Shown here piece after piece: positions 7,970-17,517 of a stretch of DNA of 64,000 nucleotides. Numbering within the stretch: position 1 is the first letter of the stretch; every line of letters starts with the position of its first letter. Source of the stretch: Azospirillum halopraeferens DSM 3675 (GTDB taxonomy: Bacteria > Pseudomonadota > Alphaproteobacteria > Azospirillales > Azospirillaceae); assembly GCF_000429625.1 (NCBI RefSeq), contig NZ_KE386927.1:51160-115159 (forward strand), read 5' to 3'. The notes under the pieces are model-generated. The model made no database searches and was not told the DNA's origin. It saw only the letters and a list, made by a program, of their open reading frames with translations. Both the position numbers and the translations under genes were made by a program.

Positions 7970-9301
7970 ATGGACAACCCGCCCGCCCGGCCGGCAACAG
8001 GGGAACCGGCGGCACCCGCCGCCCGGTTCCTGCGCTCCGCCCTGCTCTGCCGCATCCGCGACCTGGAACAGCTCGCCATCGTCAGCGAGCTGGTGCGGGA
8101 CGCGGGCGAGCTGATCCACGCCCTGCAAAAGGAACGCGGGGCGTCGTCCATCCATCTCGGCTCGGGCGGGGAGCGGTTCGCCGACCGGCTGGCGCGGCGG
8201 ACCGCCGAGTGCCGTGCCCTGGAGCGGGTCGTGCGCGACCGGCTGGAGCGCGTGGACGAGCGGCTGGGCCGCATGAGTTCGGGGGCGCGCTTCTACAGCC
8301 GCGTCGCCTTCGCCCTCATGGCGCTGGACAAGGCGGACGGGCTGCGCGCCCGCATCACCGCCGGGGCGCTGGCGCCGCTGGACGCCGTCAGCGCCTTCAC
8401 CGACATGATCGGCCGGCTGATGGCGGTGATCTTCGAGGCCGCCGACATCGCCGCCGACCCCGCCATGTCCCGCGCCCTGGTGGCGCTGGTCAACGCCATC
8501 CAGGGCAAGGAGTACGCCGGGCAGGAGCGGGCCACCGCCGGCGCCGGCTTCTCCCGCGGGGTGTTCGAGGACGCCGACCGCCGCCGTCTGCGCGACCTGG
8601 CGGCGGCCCAGAACCGCGCCTTCCGCGTCTTCGCCGAATTCGCCGAGCCCGCCTGGGTCGCCCGCTTCCACGCCGCCCTGGCCATCCCGGCCTCCGCCGC
8701 GGTGGAGCGCATGCGCGCCGCGGCGCTGACCGGCGACGGCAGCGCCGCCGGCATCAGCGGCGAAGAGTGGTACGAGCAGGCGACCCTGCGCATCGACGCC
8801 ATGAAGGCGGTGGAGGACGGGCTGGTGGACGAGCTGTGCCGGCTGTGCGCCGTGACGCTCACGGCGGCCCGCCGGGACCTGGAGCGCCACGACGCCGGCA
8901 CCGGCCCGGACGGCGCCGGCGAGGCGGACACCGCCACCCCCGTGGCCATGCTGGTGATGGACGCCGACCCCGCGGCGCGCGGCCCGGAGGACACCCCCGG
9001 CCTCTACACCCTGGACGGCATCCGCCCGCGCCTCATGCGCTCGGTGGTCGACCTGATGCACGCCCAGTCCCGCCTGTTGCAGGACGTCAGCAGCCAGCTC
9101 GAATCCGCCCGCACCGAATTGCACGAGCGCAAGCAGATCGACCGCGCCAAGGGCCTGCTGATGAGCAGCCGCGGCCTCAGCGAACGCGACGCCTACGCCC
9201 TGATGCGCAAGACCGCCATGAACCAGAACAAGCGCATCGTCCAGGTCGCCGAGGCCATCGTCAGCATGGCCGAGATCCTGGGGCCGCCCCGATGCGGATG
9301 A
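7970..9301 (+). CDS. nasR: Nitrate-responsive antiterminator NasR (NIT + ANTAR)
   Basis: 443 residues. The N-terminal about 300 residues form a NIT nitrate/nitrite-sensing helical domain (ELIHALQKERGASSIHLGS and repeated helices). The C-terminal ANTAR domain, roughly residues 380-435, contains QIDRAKGLLMSSRGLSERDA and ALMRKTAMNQNKRIVQVAE. In Klebsiella, NasR with nitrate bound frees the nasF leader from termination. Here the matching two-hairpin RNA lies upstream of nrtA, so the protein probably autoregulates its own operon. It ends the nrt operon. No truncation is seen. Confidence 0.93.
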   Translation: MDNPPARPATGEPAAPAARFLRSALLCRIRDLEQLAIVSELVRDAGELIHALQKERGASSIHLGSGGERFADRLARRTAECRALERVVRDRLERVDERLGRMSSGARFYSRVAFALMALDKADGLRARITAGALAPLDAVSAFTDMIGRLMAVIFEAADIAADPAMSRALVALVNAIQGKEYAGQERATAGAGFSRGVFEDADRRRLRDLAAAQNRAFRVFAEFAEPAWVARFHAALAIPASAAVERMRAAALTGDGSAAGISGEEWYEQATLRIDAMKAVEDGLVDELCRLCAVTLTAARRDLERHDAGTGPDGAGEADTATPVAMLVMDADPAARGPEDTPGLYTLDGIRPRLMRSVVDLMHAQSRLLQDVSSQLESARTELHERKQIDRAKGLLMSSRGLSERDAYALMRKTAMNQNKRIVQVAEAIVSMAEILGPPRCG

Positions 9302-9354
9302 ATCAGGGGCTGTGAAGGCGGGGCCGGCCCGCGGCCCGATCCGGAAAAACCTGC

Positions 9355-9960
9355 TCAGGGCGCCACCAGCCCCAGCAGCGCGCCCTTCACCGCCGCCTGG
9401 ATGCGCGTCGCCACGCCCAGCTTGCGGATGGCGTTGTCGATGTGGAAGTTGACGGTGCGCTCCGACACCGCCATCAGCACGGCGATGTCGGCCGAAGACT
9501 TGCCGCGCGCCGACCAGGTCAGGGCCTCCGCCTCGCGGTCGGTCAGGCGGATCTCGCCGCCGGCGGCCTCGGGGCGGGAGCCGGTGCGGGCGAGGCGGCT
9601 GCGCACGATCTCCACCAGCAACTCGAAGTCGATGGGCTTCGTCACATAGTCGTCGCAGCCCAGGCGGCGGCCGCGGATCTGGTTGTCCCGCGCGCCGTAG
9701 GCGGTGAGAAAGACGAACGGCACGCCGCGCGCCGCGGCGCCGCCCCGGCGCAGACGCTCCAGCACCTCGAAGCCGGTGAGGCGCGGCATGTCGATGTCGC
9801 ACAGCACCAGGTCGGGCTTCAGCGCCGCGATGGCGGTCAGCCCGGATTCGCCGTCGGCCGCGGTGTGGACGGCGAAGCCGGCTTCCGCCAGTTCCTCCTC
9901 CAGCAACTCGCGGGTGCCGGGGTCGTCCTCGATGCACAGGATCTTACTGCGGTGCGACAT
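9355..9960 (-). CDS. Response regulator, receiver + LuxR-type HTH
   Basis: 201 residues. Receiver domain 1-120 has the acidic pair EDD (11-13), phospho-acceptor Asp55 in LCDIDMPRL, a Thr in VFLTAYG and the conserved Lys in YVTKPID. The C-terminal LuxR/FixJ-type helix-turn-helix (about 138-200) contains LTDREAEALTWSARGKS and VSERTVNFHIDNAIRKL. The gene overlaps the kinase gene by 17 bp, so the two form a cognate pair. The signal is unknown. The kinase-regulator order, downstream of convergent nasR, gives no functional clue by itself. Confidence 0.9.
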   Translation of the reverse strand: MSHRSKILCIEDDPGTRELLEEELAEAGFAVHTAADGESGLTAIAALKPDLVLCDIDMPRLTGFEVLERLRRGGAAARGVPFVFLTAYGARDNQIRGRRLGCDDYVTKPIDFELLVEIVRSRLARTGSRPEAAGGEIRLTDREAEALTWSARGKSSADIAVLMAVSERTVNFHIDNAIRKLGVATRIQAAVKGALLGLVAP

Positions 9961-11101
9961 GATGGACGGGGTCCGTCGTCGTGGGCGTGAGGGGAAGGCG
10001 GACGGTGAAGACGGCACCTCCCCCCGGCCGGTTGGCCACCGCCACCCGTCCGCCGTGCAGCGCCACGTAGCGCTCCACCAGATAGAGGCCGATGCCGGCA
10101 CCGCCGACGCCGCCGCTGTTGCGGCCGCGGAAGTAGGGCTTGAAGAGGGACGGCGCCTCCTGCGGGTCGATGCCGGCGCCGTCGTCGCTGACGCTCACCA
10201 CGGCGTGTCCTTCCTCGGCCCGGCCCTCGACGGTCACGGTGCCGCCGGGGGGGGTGTACTTGACGGCGTTGGACAGCAGATTGTCGAAGACCTGGAGCAG
10301 CAGGCTGGGATCCCCCGACGCCGCCACCGGCAGCCGCCCGAGATCGAAGGCGAAGGCCGGCGCGCCGGGGCGCTCCGCGTGGGTCTGGGCCGCTTCCACC
10401 AGCAGGTCGGCGAGGTCCACGGGCTCGATTGCCGCCACCGCCTCGCCGCTGCCCGCCGCCGAGGACAACTCGATCCGCTCGACGATGCCGCTGATGCGGC
10501 GCACCGCGGCGCGGATCTTGGCGGTGCGCACCACCACGTCGTCGGGCTCCAGGGTGCGGCTGAGCTTGCCCAGCCGGTAGGCCTGGCCGTCGATGGTGGT
10601 CAGCGGCGTCTTCACCTCGTGGGACAGGATGGCGATCAGGCGGCGCTGCATGTCGGCCTTGGCCCTCTCCATCTCCAGGCTGCGGCGCAGGGCCGCCTCG
10701 GCGCGGTGGCGGGAGTGCATGAGCAGCGCCAGCAGCCACAGCGCCCCCACCGCCAGCGCCCGGTTGACCACGAAGGCCGCCGTCGTCGCCTCGCCCGGCT
10801 GGATGGCCAGGCCCGCCACCGCCAGGACCGAGGCGGCGGCGGCGTAGGCGAAGGGGGTGCGGGCGTCCACCAGCGCCCCCAGGACGATCGGGCCGGCGTA
10901 GGCGAAGCAGACCGAGACGCTCTCGCCGTGCATCGCCACGTCGGCGGCGAAGACCGCGGCGGTCAGGGCGACCAGCACCCCGTGCAGCAGCACGCGCCGC
11001 AACGCCTCGTCCGCCGCCGTCCCGCCGGCGGCCGCGGCGGCGGACGGCGGGCCGGTCCACAGGGCCGTCGCCTCGTCCGCCACCCGTTCGCTTCCCGCCA
11101 T
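9944..11101 (-). CDS. Membrane sensor histidine kinase
   Basis: 385 residues. Residues 35-130 contain several hydrophobic stretches (LLHGVLVALTAAVFAADVAM, SVCFAYAGPIVLGALV, ALAVGALWLLALL), so the sensor is probably membrane-embedded. The H-box is ILSHEVKTPLTTI with His161, the N-box is DNLLSNAVKYTPPGG, the G1 box DDGAGID and the G2 box GAGIGLYL. Upstream frame extension to 11254 is Gly/Arg/Pro-rich and probably untranslated, so I take the ATG at 11101. Downstream partner is the overlapping LuxR-type regulator. Confidence 0.88.
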   Translation of the reverse strand: MAGSERVADEATALWTGPPSAAAAAGGTAADEALRRVLLHGVLVALTAAVFAADVAMHGESVSVCFAYAGPIVLGALVDARTPFAYAAAASVLAVAGLAIQPGEATTAAFVVNRALAVGALWLLALLMHSRHRAEAALRRSLEMERAKADMQRRLIAILSHEVKTPLTTIDGQAYRLGKLSRTLEPDDVVVRTAKIRAAVRRISGIVERIELSSAAGSGEAVAAIEPVDLADLLVEAAQTHAERPGAPAFAFDLGRLPVAASGDPSLLLQVFDNLLSNAVKYTPPGGTVTVEGRAEEGHAVVSVSDDGAGIDPQEAPSLFKPYFRGRNSGGVGGAGIGLYLVERYVALHGGRVAVANRPGGGAVFTVRLPLTPTTTDPVHHVAPQ

Positions 11102-11257
11102 GGCACCCCTCCCCCACCGCCGCGCCCACCGCGACCCGCCTCCCGGATATGGGGAGCGGGCGGAGCGCGTCGGGGGAGCGGCGGCGGCCCGGTGGTGGCA
11201 CCACCCGCGGGACGGCCCGCCCCCACCGGTTCGTGCGGGCGGGCGGGCCGCCACGGG

Positions 11258-14200
11258 TCAGACCACGAACCAGGTGTCGGCGACGTCGCGGGCGGCGATG
11301 CCGGTTAGGGTCACCGTGTCGCCGCTGTTGAACGTCACCACCGCCCCCGCGGTGCCGTCGGCGATGGTCCAGGTCAGGCCGCCCACCACCTGCATGCGGT
11401 CGCCCTCGGCCGCGTTGAAGTCGCCGATGACGTCGTTCCCGCCGCCGGCCGCGAAGACGAAGGTGTCGGACCCGGCGCCGCCGAACAGGGTGTCGTTGCC
11501 CAGGTTGCCGGCCAGCACGTCGTTGCCGAGGTTGCCGTACAGCACGTCGTCGCCCTGGCCGCCGAACAGCGTGTCGGTACCCTGGCCCCCGAACAGGGTG
11601 TCGGCGCCGATCTGGCCATACAGCACGTCGTCACCGATCTGGCCGTACAGCTCGTCGGCGCCCTGGCCGCCGAACAGGCTGTCCGCACCCTGCCCACCGA
11701 ACAGGCTGTCGTCGCCGACGTTGCCGTAGAGGGCATCGGCCCCCTGGTTGCCATAGAGCGCGTCGTTGCCGGCGCCGCCGAAGAGGACGTCGTCGCCGAG
11801 GCCGCCGAAGAGGATGTCGTCCTCGTCACCGCCGGTGAGGACGTCGTTTTCATCGGTGCCCGTGACCGTGCGGTCGGCATCGTCCGTGATCCGGTCGGAG
11901 CCGTCGCCGGAACCACCGCCGGAACCACCGCCCGAGCCGCCGCCCGAACCACCGCCACCGGAGCCACCGCCGGCGCCGCCGCCATTGCCGCCGGTGCCGC
12001 CGTCGCCGCCGGGCAGGGTGTCGGTGCCGCCGCCGCCCTGCGTGTCGTTGCCGTCGCCACCGATCAGCGTGTCGTCACCGCCACCGCCGCTCTGGGTGTC
12101 GTTGCCGTCGCCGCCGATCAGCGTGTCGTCACCGCCGCCACCGCTCTGGGTGTCATTGCCGTCGCCACCGATCAGCGTGTCGTTGCCGCTGCCGCCGCTC
12201 TGGGTGTCGTTGCCGTCACCGCCGATCAGCGTGTCGTTGCCGGTGCCGCCGCTCAGCGTGTCGTTGCCCATCAGCGGCGTGCGGCCCTTGAGGTAGATGT
12301 CGGAATAGCCGTCGTGCGCCTCGATGACGAAGTCGTTGGCGGAGAACACCCCGTTCAGGCGCAGGAAGATGTCGACACCGGGCACCGTGTCGGTGGCGAT
12401 CATCAGCACCGTGTTGGGGGTGGTGGTGTCGTCGTCGGGGAAATTGGGGTCGCTGCCGTCCTGGCGCTTGACCCGCACCTCACCCATGCGGATGCCGGAG
12501 GAGTAGCCGTCGACGATGGTTCCCGTCAGGGCCACATCCTTGATGCGGATGACGTCGCCGATCAGCCCGTTGCCGCCGTTGCCGAAGTCCGTCAGGTAGT
12601 CGCAGTGCAGGCTGTCGAAGCGGCCGCCGATCACGCCGTTGTCGCGGGCCTCGAAGATGAACAGGTCGTCGCCGGAGCCGCCGCCGATGACGTCCCAGCC
12701 CTGGCCGCCATAGATGGTGTCGTTCCCTTCCCTGCCGAACAGGCGGTCCGACCGGTTGGACCCGATGACGTAATCGTTGCCGGCGCCGCCTTCGGCGTGG
12801 GTGAAGTCGATGTTGTTCAGACTGACCTTGCTGAGATCCACCGTCTCCGACGCGGGGGTGCCGATGACCCGCAGGGTGTCGCCGTCGCTCGGGTTCTCGG
12901 CGGTGGTGATGCGCAGGATGCCGTCGAGCTGCTGCGGCGTCAGGGTGATGATCGACTGGCCGTTGTAGGTGCCGACGATCTCCGTCACGCCGGTCAGGTC
13001 GACGCTGCGCAGGTCGGCGTCCGACTGGGCCGCGGTAAAGATCGACCCGGCCGCACCGCCGGCGTCGGTGGTGAACAGCACGGTGATGCCGTCGGCCACC
13101 TTGCCGGTGAGGTCGCCGACCTCCTCGGCGGTGCCGACGATGCGCAGCACGTCGCCGGCGCCGCCGGTGATGGTCTGCAGGCCGTTGATCTGGGCGGCGC
13201 TGAGCTTCACGTCGTGGGCGACGCCGCCGGTCAGTTCCAGCCGCTCCACCGACACCAGGGTCATGCCGTAGAAGTTGACGGCTTCGGCGGTCTGCACCTC
13301 GATGGAATCGGTGCCGGAACCGCCGTCGAACAGCATGGACCCGTTCACGTCGTCGGCGTCGACCACCACGAAGCGGTCGTTGCCGTCCTCGCCGAACATC
13401 CGGTCGGCCTGGCCGGCCGCGCGGTCGCGGATGGTGTTGAAGCCCAGAAGGTTGCCGTTGGCGTCGCGGTCGAAGCCGTAGGCGTTGTAGAACACGTCGT
13501 CGCCGGCGCCGCCGTACAGCGTGTCGGCGCCCTGGTCACCGGCCAGGGAGTCGTTGCCGGCACCGCCGTACAGCACATCGGCGCCGCCGTCGCCTTCCAG
13601 CAGATCGTCGCCTTCCCCGCCGTAGAGGACGTCGTTGTCGGCGCGCCCGGCGAGATAGTCGTTGCCCGCCCCGCCGTAGAGCGTGTCGTTGCCGCCGCCG
13701 GCCTCCAGGGAGTCGTTGCCCAACCCGCCGTACAGCACGTCGTTGCCGGCGTGCGCCCACACCTGGTCGTTGCCGTCGCTGCCGATGAAGGTGTCGTTGC
13801 CGTCGCCCAGGATGAACAGCTCGATGTTGGCGTAGGTGTCGCCCGCCGCCTCGCCGGTGCTGTTGGCGGGATTGGTCAGGTCGACGCGGATGCCGCCGAT
13901 GACGCGCTCGTAGGACACGGCATCGAAGCCGCTGCCGCCGTCCAGGTGGTCGGCACCCGGCCCGCCGTCCAGCGTGTCGCGGCCGGCCCCGCCGTAGAGC
14001 GTGTCGTTGCCCGCGTTGCCGTAGAGAAAGTCGTTGCCGCCGCCGCCGTAGATCACGTCGTCGCCGTCCAGGCCGCTGATGATGTCGGCCGCATCGTCGC
14101 CCGACAGGGTGTCGGCGCCGGCGGTCGGCGTACCGGTGACGGCCAGCAGGTGGGGCCAGGATTCATGCCCGGCGAAGGGAGCGGCGGCGCGCACCGGAGC

Positions 14201-14611
14201 GCTCGCCACGTCCAGCTCCCAGCTCCCGCCCTGCGCCGCGTCGCCCACGGGGTGGGAGGCGGCGGCGACCCGCGCGCCGGTGGCGGCGGCCAGACGCTCG
14301 ACGAAAAAGCGCCCCGCGGGGCCGGCGCCGGTGTTGCAGGCGTGGATCAGGATGTCGGTGGCCGGCGCCTCGGGCCAGCAGCGGTCGGACAGGCTGTCCG
14401 CGGTGATCGGGAGGGCGCCCAGGTGCAGCGCGCCGGGCGCACCGTGGGCCAGCAGATGGATGGCGGGCGGCCGCTGCGCCAGCACCTCCGCCAGGACCGG
14501 ATGGGCATCGGTCCCGTCGGGAACGAGGATGACGCGGATGTCACCGGAGCGGCGCTCCAGCAGGTCGGCGAGATCGCGAAGGCCGGCGGCCGCGATAAGT
14601 ACGTCTTGCAC
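11258..14611 (-). CDS. Large DUF4347 / RTX calcium-binding protein, probably type I secreted
   Basis: 1117 residues. Residues 1-150 match the DUF4347 domain (ILVPDGTDAHPVLAEVL, HLLAHGAPGALHLG, ILIHACNTGAG). Then come blocks of GGxGxDxLxG-type nonapeptides that fold as Ca2+-binding beta-rolls, a middle beta-rich region, a Gly/Ser linker near residues 870-905, and a final RTX block ending in a hydrophobic C-terminus (DTWFVV), as in type I secretion signals. No signal peptide is visible. No hlyBD-like exporter lies in the window. Adhesin or surface-layer roles are possible; an enzymatic domain is not recognised. Confidence 0.85.
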   Translation of the reverse strand: MQDVLIAAAGLRDLADLLERRSGDIRVILVPDGTDAHPVLAEVLAQRPPAIHLLAHGAPGALHLGALPITADSLSDRCWPEAPATDILIHACNTGAGPAGRFFVERLAAATGARVAAASHPVGDAAQGGSWELDVASAPVRAAAPFAGHESWPHLLAVTGTPTAGADTLSGDDAADIISGLDGDDVIYGGGGNDFLYGNAGNDTLYGGAGRDTLDGGPGADHLDGGSGFDAVSYERVIGGIRVDLTNPANSTGEAAGDTYANIELFILGDGNDTFIGSDGNDQVWAHAGNDVLYGGLGNDSLEAGGGNDTLYGGAGNDYLAGRADNDVLYGGEGDDLLEGDGGADVLYGGAGNDSLAGDQGADTLYGGAGDDVFYNAYGFDRDANGNLLGFNTIRDRAAGQADRMFGEDGNDRFVVVDADDVNGSMLFDGGSGTDSIEVQTAEAVNFYGMTLVSVERLELTGGVAHDVKLSAAQINGLQTITGGAGDVLRIVGTAEEVGDLTGKVADGITVLFTTDAGGAAGSIFTAAQSDADLRSVDLTGVTEIVGTYNGQSIITLTPQQLDGILRITTAENPSDGDTLRVIGTPASETVDLSKVSLNNIDFTHAEGGAGNDYVIGSNRSDRLFGREGNDTIYGGQGWDVIGGGSGDDLFIFEARDNGVIGGRFDSLHCDYLTDFGNGGNGLIGDVIRIKDVALTGTIVDGYSSGIRMGEVRVKRQDGSDPNFPDDDTTTPNTVLMIATDTVPGVDIFLRLNGVFSANDFVIEAHDGYSDIYLKGRTPLMGNDTLSGGTGNDTLIGGDGNDTQSGGSGNDTLIGGDGNDTQSGGGGDDTLIGGDGNDTQSGGGGDDTLIGGDGNDTQGGGGTDTLPGGDGGTGGNGGGAGGGSGGGGSGGGSGGGSGGGSGDGSDRITDDADRTVTGTDENDVLTGGDEDDILFGGLGDDVLFGGAGNDALYGNQGADALYGNVGDDSLFGGQGADSLFGGQGADELYGQIGDDVLYGQIGADTLFGGQGTDTLFGGQGDDVLYGNLGNDVLAGNLGNDTLFGGAGSDTFVFAAGGGNDVIGDFNAAEGDRMQVVGGLTWTIADGTAGAVVTFNSGDTVTLTGIAARDVADTWFVV
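12038..12253 (-). repeat. 54-bp tandem repeat (4 units) inside the RTX gene
   Basis: Period is exactly 54 bp: equivalent CTG trinucleotides fall at 12038, 12092, 12146 and 12200. Each unit encodes 18 residues (DDTLIGGDGNDTQSGG-like), i.e. two RTX nonapeptides. Near-identity between units suggests recent expansion and possible length variation. Confidence 0.8.
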
Positions 14612-14932
14612 CGTTGATCCCCTTGTCCGTCATCGGAGGCTCGCCGCACGCGAACCGGCGGCTGTGCCCGGAGATCGGGACCAGGAGACGCTTCAATAAG
14701 CTGTGAACTCTACCAGTATCGATTGAGACTATGGTCACCACCCGCTGTATTACGCCGCGGCGGCAATCCATCATCCTCCCGAACACTCCAAGAGAATACG
14801 GTTACCTCTTGCAGGTCTGTTGTCCCGATATCTTCCCATGGACAGGAGATTTGGGTAGAAACGGAGGGCGCACCGGTATGGTGCAGCCCTCCGTTCGGAC
14901 TCGTCTTTGGTGAGCGGGTGATGCCGAGAGGA
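14612..14932. other. Intergenic region with one long hairpin
   Basis: 321 bp, clearly richer in A/T than its neighbours, with no credible gene. It contains the RTX gene's upstream region and the 3' side of pyrC. A strong hairpin sits at 14861-14894: ACGGAGGGC, inner GCACC-GGTAT-GGTGC, then GCCCTCCGT. It is a plausible pyrC terminator, although the minus-strand tail (TTCTACCC) is only weakly U-rich. Confidence 0.5.
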
Positions 14933-15988
14933 TTACACCGCACCGCCATAGCGCCAGCCGAGCGTCTCGCCGCTGCGGAACGGCAGCACGCCGTCGCCGT
15001 CGGCCAGCAGGACCACGTCGGGGACGGTGCAGGGTGCGCGCTCCAGCACCACCCGCTCCTCGTTGGGAGGCAGGCCGTAGAAGCGCGGGCCGTTGAGGCT
15101 GGCGAACGCCTCCAGCCGGTCGAGCGCGCCGGCCTCGTCGAAGGCCAGGGCGTAGAGTTCCAGCGCCGTGGCGGCGGTGAAGCAACCGGCGCACCCGCAC
15201 GCCGATTCCTTGGCGGCCACCGTGTGGGGGGCGGTGTCGGTGCCCAGGAAGAACGGACCCTCGCCGGAGATCGCCGCCTCCACCAGGGCCTGCCGGTGCA
15301 CCTCGCGCTTGGCGATGGGCAGGCAGTAGAGGTGCGGGCGGATGCCGCCGGCGAAGATGTCGCTGCGGTTGATCAGCAGGTGGTGCGCGGTGATCGTCGC
15401 CCCCAGCCGGCCCGAGGCGGCGCCGGCGCGCACGAACTCCACCGCGTCGCGGGTCGTCACGTGCTCCAGCACCACCTTCAGGCGGGGGAAACGGTCCAGC
15501 AGCGGTGCCAGCACCTGCTCCAGGAACACCGCCTCGCGGTCGAAGATGTCGACGTGGCGGTCGGTCACCTCGCCGTGCACCAGCAGCGGCAGGCCGATGG
15601 CCTCCATGCGCTCCAGCACCGCGTCGATGCGGCGCACGTCGCTCACCCCGTGGGCGCTGTTGGTGGTGGCGTTGGCGGGATAGAGCTTGGCCGCCGTGAA
15701 CACACCGTCGCGGGCCCCCTGTTCCAGGTCGTCGGGGTCGGTGGTGTCGGTCAGGTAGGCGGTCATCAGCGGCGTGAAGCCGGTGCCGGCGGGCACGGCG
15801 TCCAGGATGCGCGCGCGGTAGGCGGCGGCGGCGGCGGCGGTGACCACCGGCGGCTTCAGGTTGGGCATGACGATGGCGCGGGCGAACTGCCGCGCCGTGA
15901 AGGGCAGCACCGCCTTCATCATGGCGTCGTCGCGCAGGTGGATGTGCCAGTCGTCGGGACGGCGCAGGATCAGGCGTTCGGCGGGCAT
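14933..15988 (-). CDS. pyrC: Dihydroorotase, PyrC type
   Basis: A 351-residue class II dihydroorotase that interconverts N-carbamoyl-aspartate and dihydroorotate in pyrimidine synthesis. Zn ligands are visible: HIHLRD near residue 16, the carboxylated Lys in AAKLYPANATTNSAHG, HGEV, EHVTT, and the catalytic Asp in GTDTAPH. Length fits E. coli PyrC (about 348). The upstream in-frame extension to 16096 runs toward the hisS promoter region, so the ATG at 15988 is preferred. Divergent from hisS. Confidence 0.95.
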   Translation of the reverse strand: MPAERLILRRPDDWHIHLRDDAMMKAVLPFTARQFARAIVMPNLKPPVVTAAAAAAYRARILDAVPAGTGFTPLMTAYLTDTTDPDDLEQGARDGVFTAAKLYPANATTNSAHGVSDVRRIDAVLERMEAIGLPLLVHGEVTDRHVDIFDREAVFLEQVLAPLLDRFPRLKVVLEHVTTRDAVEFVRAGAASGRLGATITAHHLLINRSDIFAGGIRPHLYCLPIAKREVHRQALVEAAISGEGPFFLGTDTAPHTVAAKESACGCAGCFTAATALELYALAFDEAGALDRLEAFASLNGPRFYGLPPNEERVVLERAPCTVPDVVLLADGDGVLPFRSGETLGWRYGGAV

Positions 15989-16116
15989 GGGCGGGCACTC
16001 GGCGGCTGGGGGAACGGGACGGGTCGTTTTAACCGGCGTGACGGGGGCGGCGAAAGGGGCTAGAAGTGGCCTCCCGTCCTTCCGACCCACCCGCAAGAGC
16101 CGAACGCCGGACCGCC

Positions 16117-17472
16117 ATGAGCCTGATCACGCCCCGCACCCCGCCCGGAACGATGGAACTGCTGCCCCGCCGGCAGGTCGCCTTCCAGCGCATGCTGGAC
16201 ACGATCCGCCGCGGTTACGAGCGCTTCGGCTTCGTCCCCGTGGAAACTCCGGTGTTCGAGACGGTGGAGACGCTGCTGACCAAGTCCGGCGGCGAGACGG
16301 AGAAGCAGGTCTATTTCGTCCAGTCCACCGGCGCCATCCAGCAGGGGCACAAGCCGGAACTGGCGCTGCGCTTCGACCTGACCGTGCCGCTCGCCCGCTA
16401 TGTGGCGGAGCACGAGCGCGACCTGGCCTTCCCCTTCCGCCGCTACCAGATCCAGCGCGTCTACCGCGGCGAGCGCGCCCAGCGCGGCCGTTTCCGCGAG
16501 TTCTACCAGTGCGACATTGACGTGATCGGCAAGGACAGCCTGTCGCTGCACTACGACGCGGAGATCCCGGCCGTCATCTACCACGTGTTCCGGGAACTGG
16601 ACGTCGGCGGCTTCACCATCAACGTCAACAACCGCAAGGTCCTGCTGGGCCTGCTGGACGGGCTGGGGATCGCCGGGGCGGAGCGGTGCGTCCTGGTCCT
16701 GCGCGAGATCGACAAGCTGGACAAGATCGGCCGCGACAAGGTGCGCGACGCCCTGACGGGCGACACCCTCGCGGTGCCCGCCGCCGTCGCCGACCGCATC
16801 CTGAACCTGATCGCCGAGGAGATGTCCAACGACGACACCCTGGCGGCGCTCCGCGCCATGGGGATCGACAACCCCACCTTCGCGCAAGGGGTGGAGGAGC
16901 TGGCGACCGTCGTCTGCGGGCTGAAGGATTTCCAGGTGCCCGACGGCGCGGTGCGCATCAACCTCGCCATCGCCCGCGGCCTGGACTACTACACCGGCAC
17001 CGTCTATGAGACGTTCCTCAACGACCACAAGGGCATCGGCTCGGTCTGTTCGGGCGGGCGCTACGACAACCTGGCCAGCCACTACACCAAATCGACCCTG
17101 CCGGGCGTCGGCATCTCCATCGGCGCCACCCGGCTGTTCTGGCAGCTCATGGAAGCCGGGTTGATCCGGGAGGACACGGCCACCGCGCAGGTTCTGGTCA
17201 CCCAGATGGACCCGGACCTGCGGGCCGACTATTTCCGTCTGGCGGCGGATCTGCGCGCGGCCGGTCTCAACACCGAGATCCAGCTCGAGGGCGGCAAGCT
17301 CGCCAGGCAGATGAAGTATGCCGACAAGACCGGCATCCCCGTCGTCGTCCTGATGGGCAGCGAGGAGCGCGCCCGCGGCACCGCCACCGTCAAGCACCTG
17401 ACCCGCGGCGAACAGGTCGAGGTGGCGCTGGGCGACCTCGCCCCGACCATTGCCCGGATGCTGGCGGGCTGA
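16117..17472 (+). CDS. hisS: Histidyl-tRNA synthetase
   Basis: A 451-residue class II synthetase that charges tRNA-His. Motif 2 is seen as FRRYQIQRVYRGERAQRGR leading to FYQCDIDVIG. The histidine-binding signatures are RGLDYYTGTVYE and the glycine-rich CSGGRYDNL, and motif 3 includes GVGISIGATRLF. A C-terminal anticodon-binding domain (about 350-451) follows. An in-frame ATG at 16066 would extend it by 17 residues, but MSLITPRTPPGTMELLP is the usual N-terminus. Stand-alone gene divergent from pyrC. Confidence 0.95.
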   Translation: MSLITPRTPPGTMELLPRRQVAFQRMLDTIRRGYERFGFVPVETPVFETVETLLTKSGGETEKQVYFVQSTGAIQQGHKPELALRFDLTVPLARYVAEHERDLAFPFRRYQIQRVYRGERAQRGRFREFYQCDIDVIGKDSLSLHYDAEIPAVIYHVFRELDVGGFTINVNNRKVLLGLLDGLGIAGAERCVLVLREIDKLDKIGRDKVRDALTGDTLAVPAAVADRILNLIAEEMSNDDTLAALRAMGIDNPTFAQGVEELATVVCGLKDFQVPDGAVRINLAIARGLDYYTGTVYETFLNDHKGIGSVCSGGRYDNLASHYTKSTLPGVGISIGATRLFWQLMEAGLIREDTATAQVLVTQMDPDLRADYFRLAADLRAAGLNTEIQLEGGKLARQMKYADKTGIPVVVLMGSEERARGTATVKHLTRGEQVEVALGDLAPTIARMLAG

Positions 17473-17517
17473 CCGCGCGTCACGACCGTTCGGACGTCCG
17501 GACGGTCGATCCGGCGT

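Noticed and set aside
12314..14617. Plus-strand open frame of 767 codons opposite the RTX gene
   Set aside because: Val/Ala/Gly/His-rich shadow of a repetitive gene; the minus strand has DUF4347 and RTX motifs.
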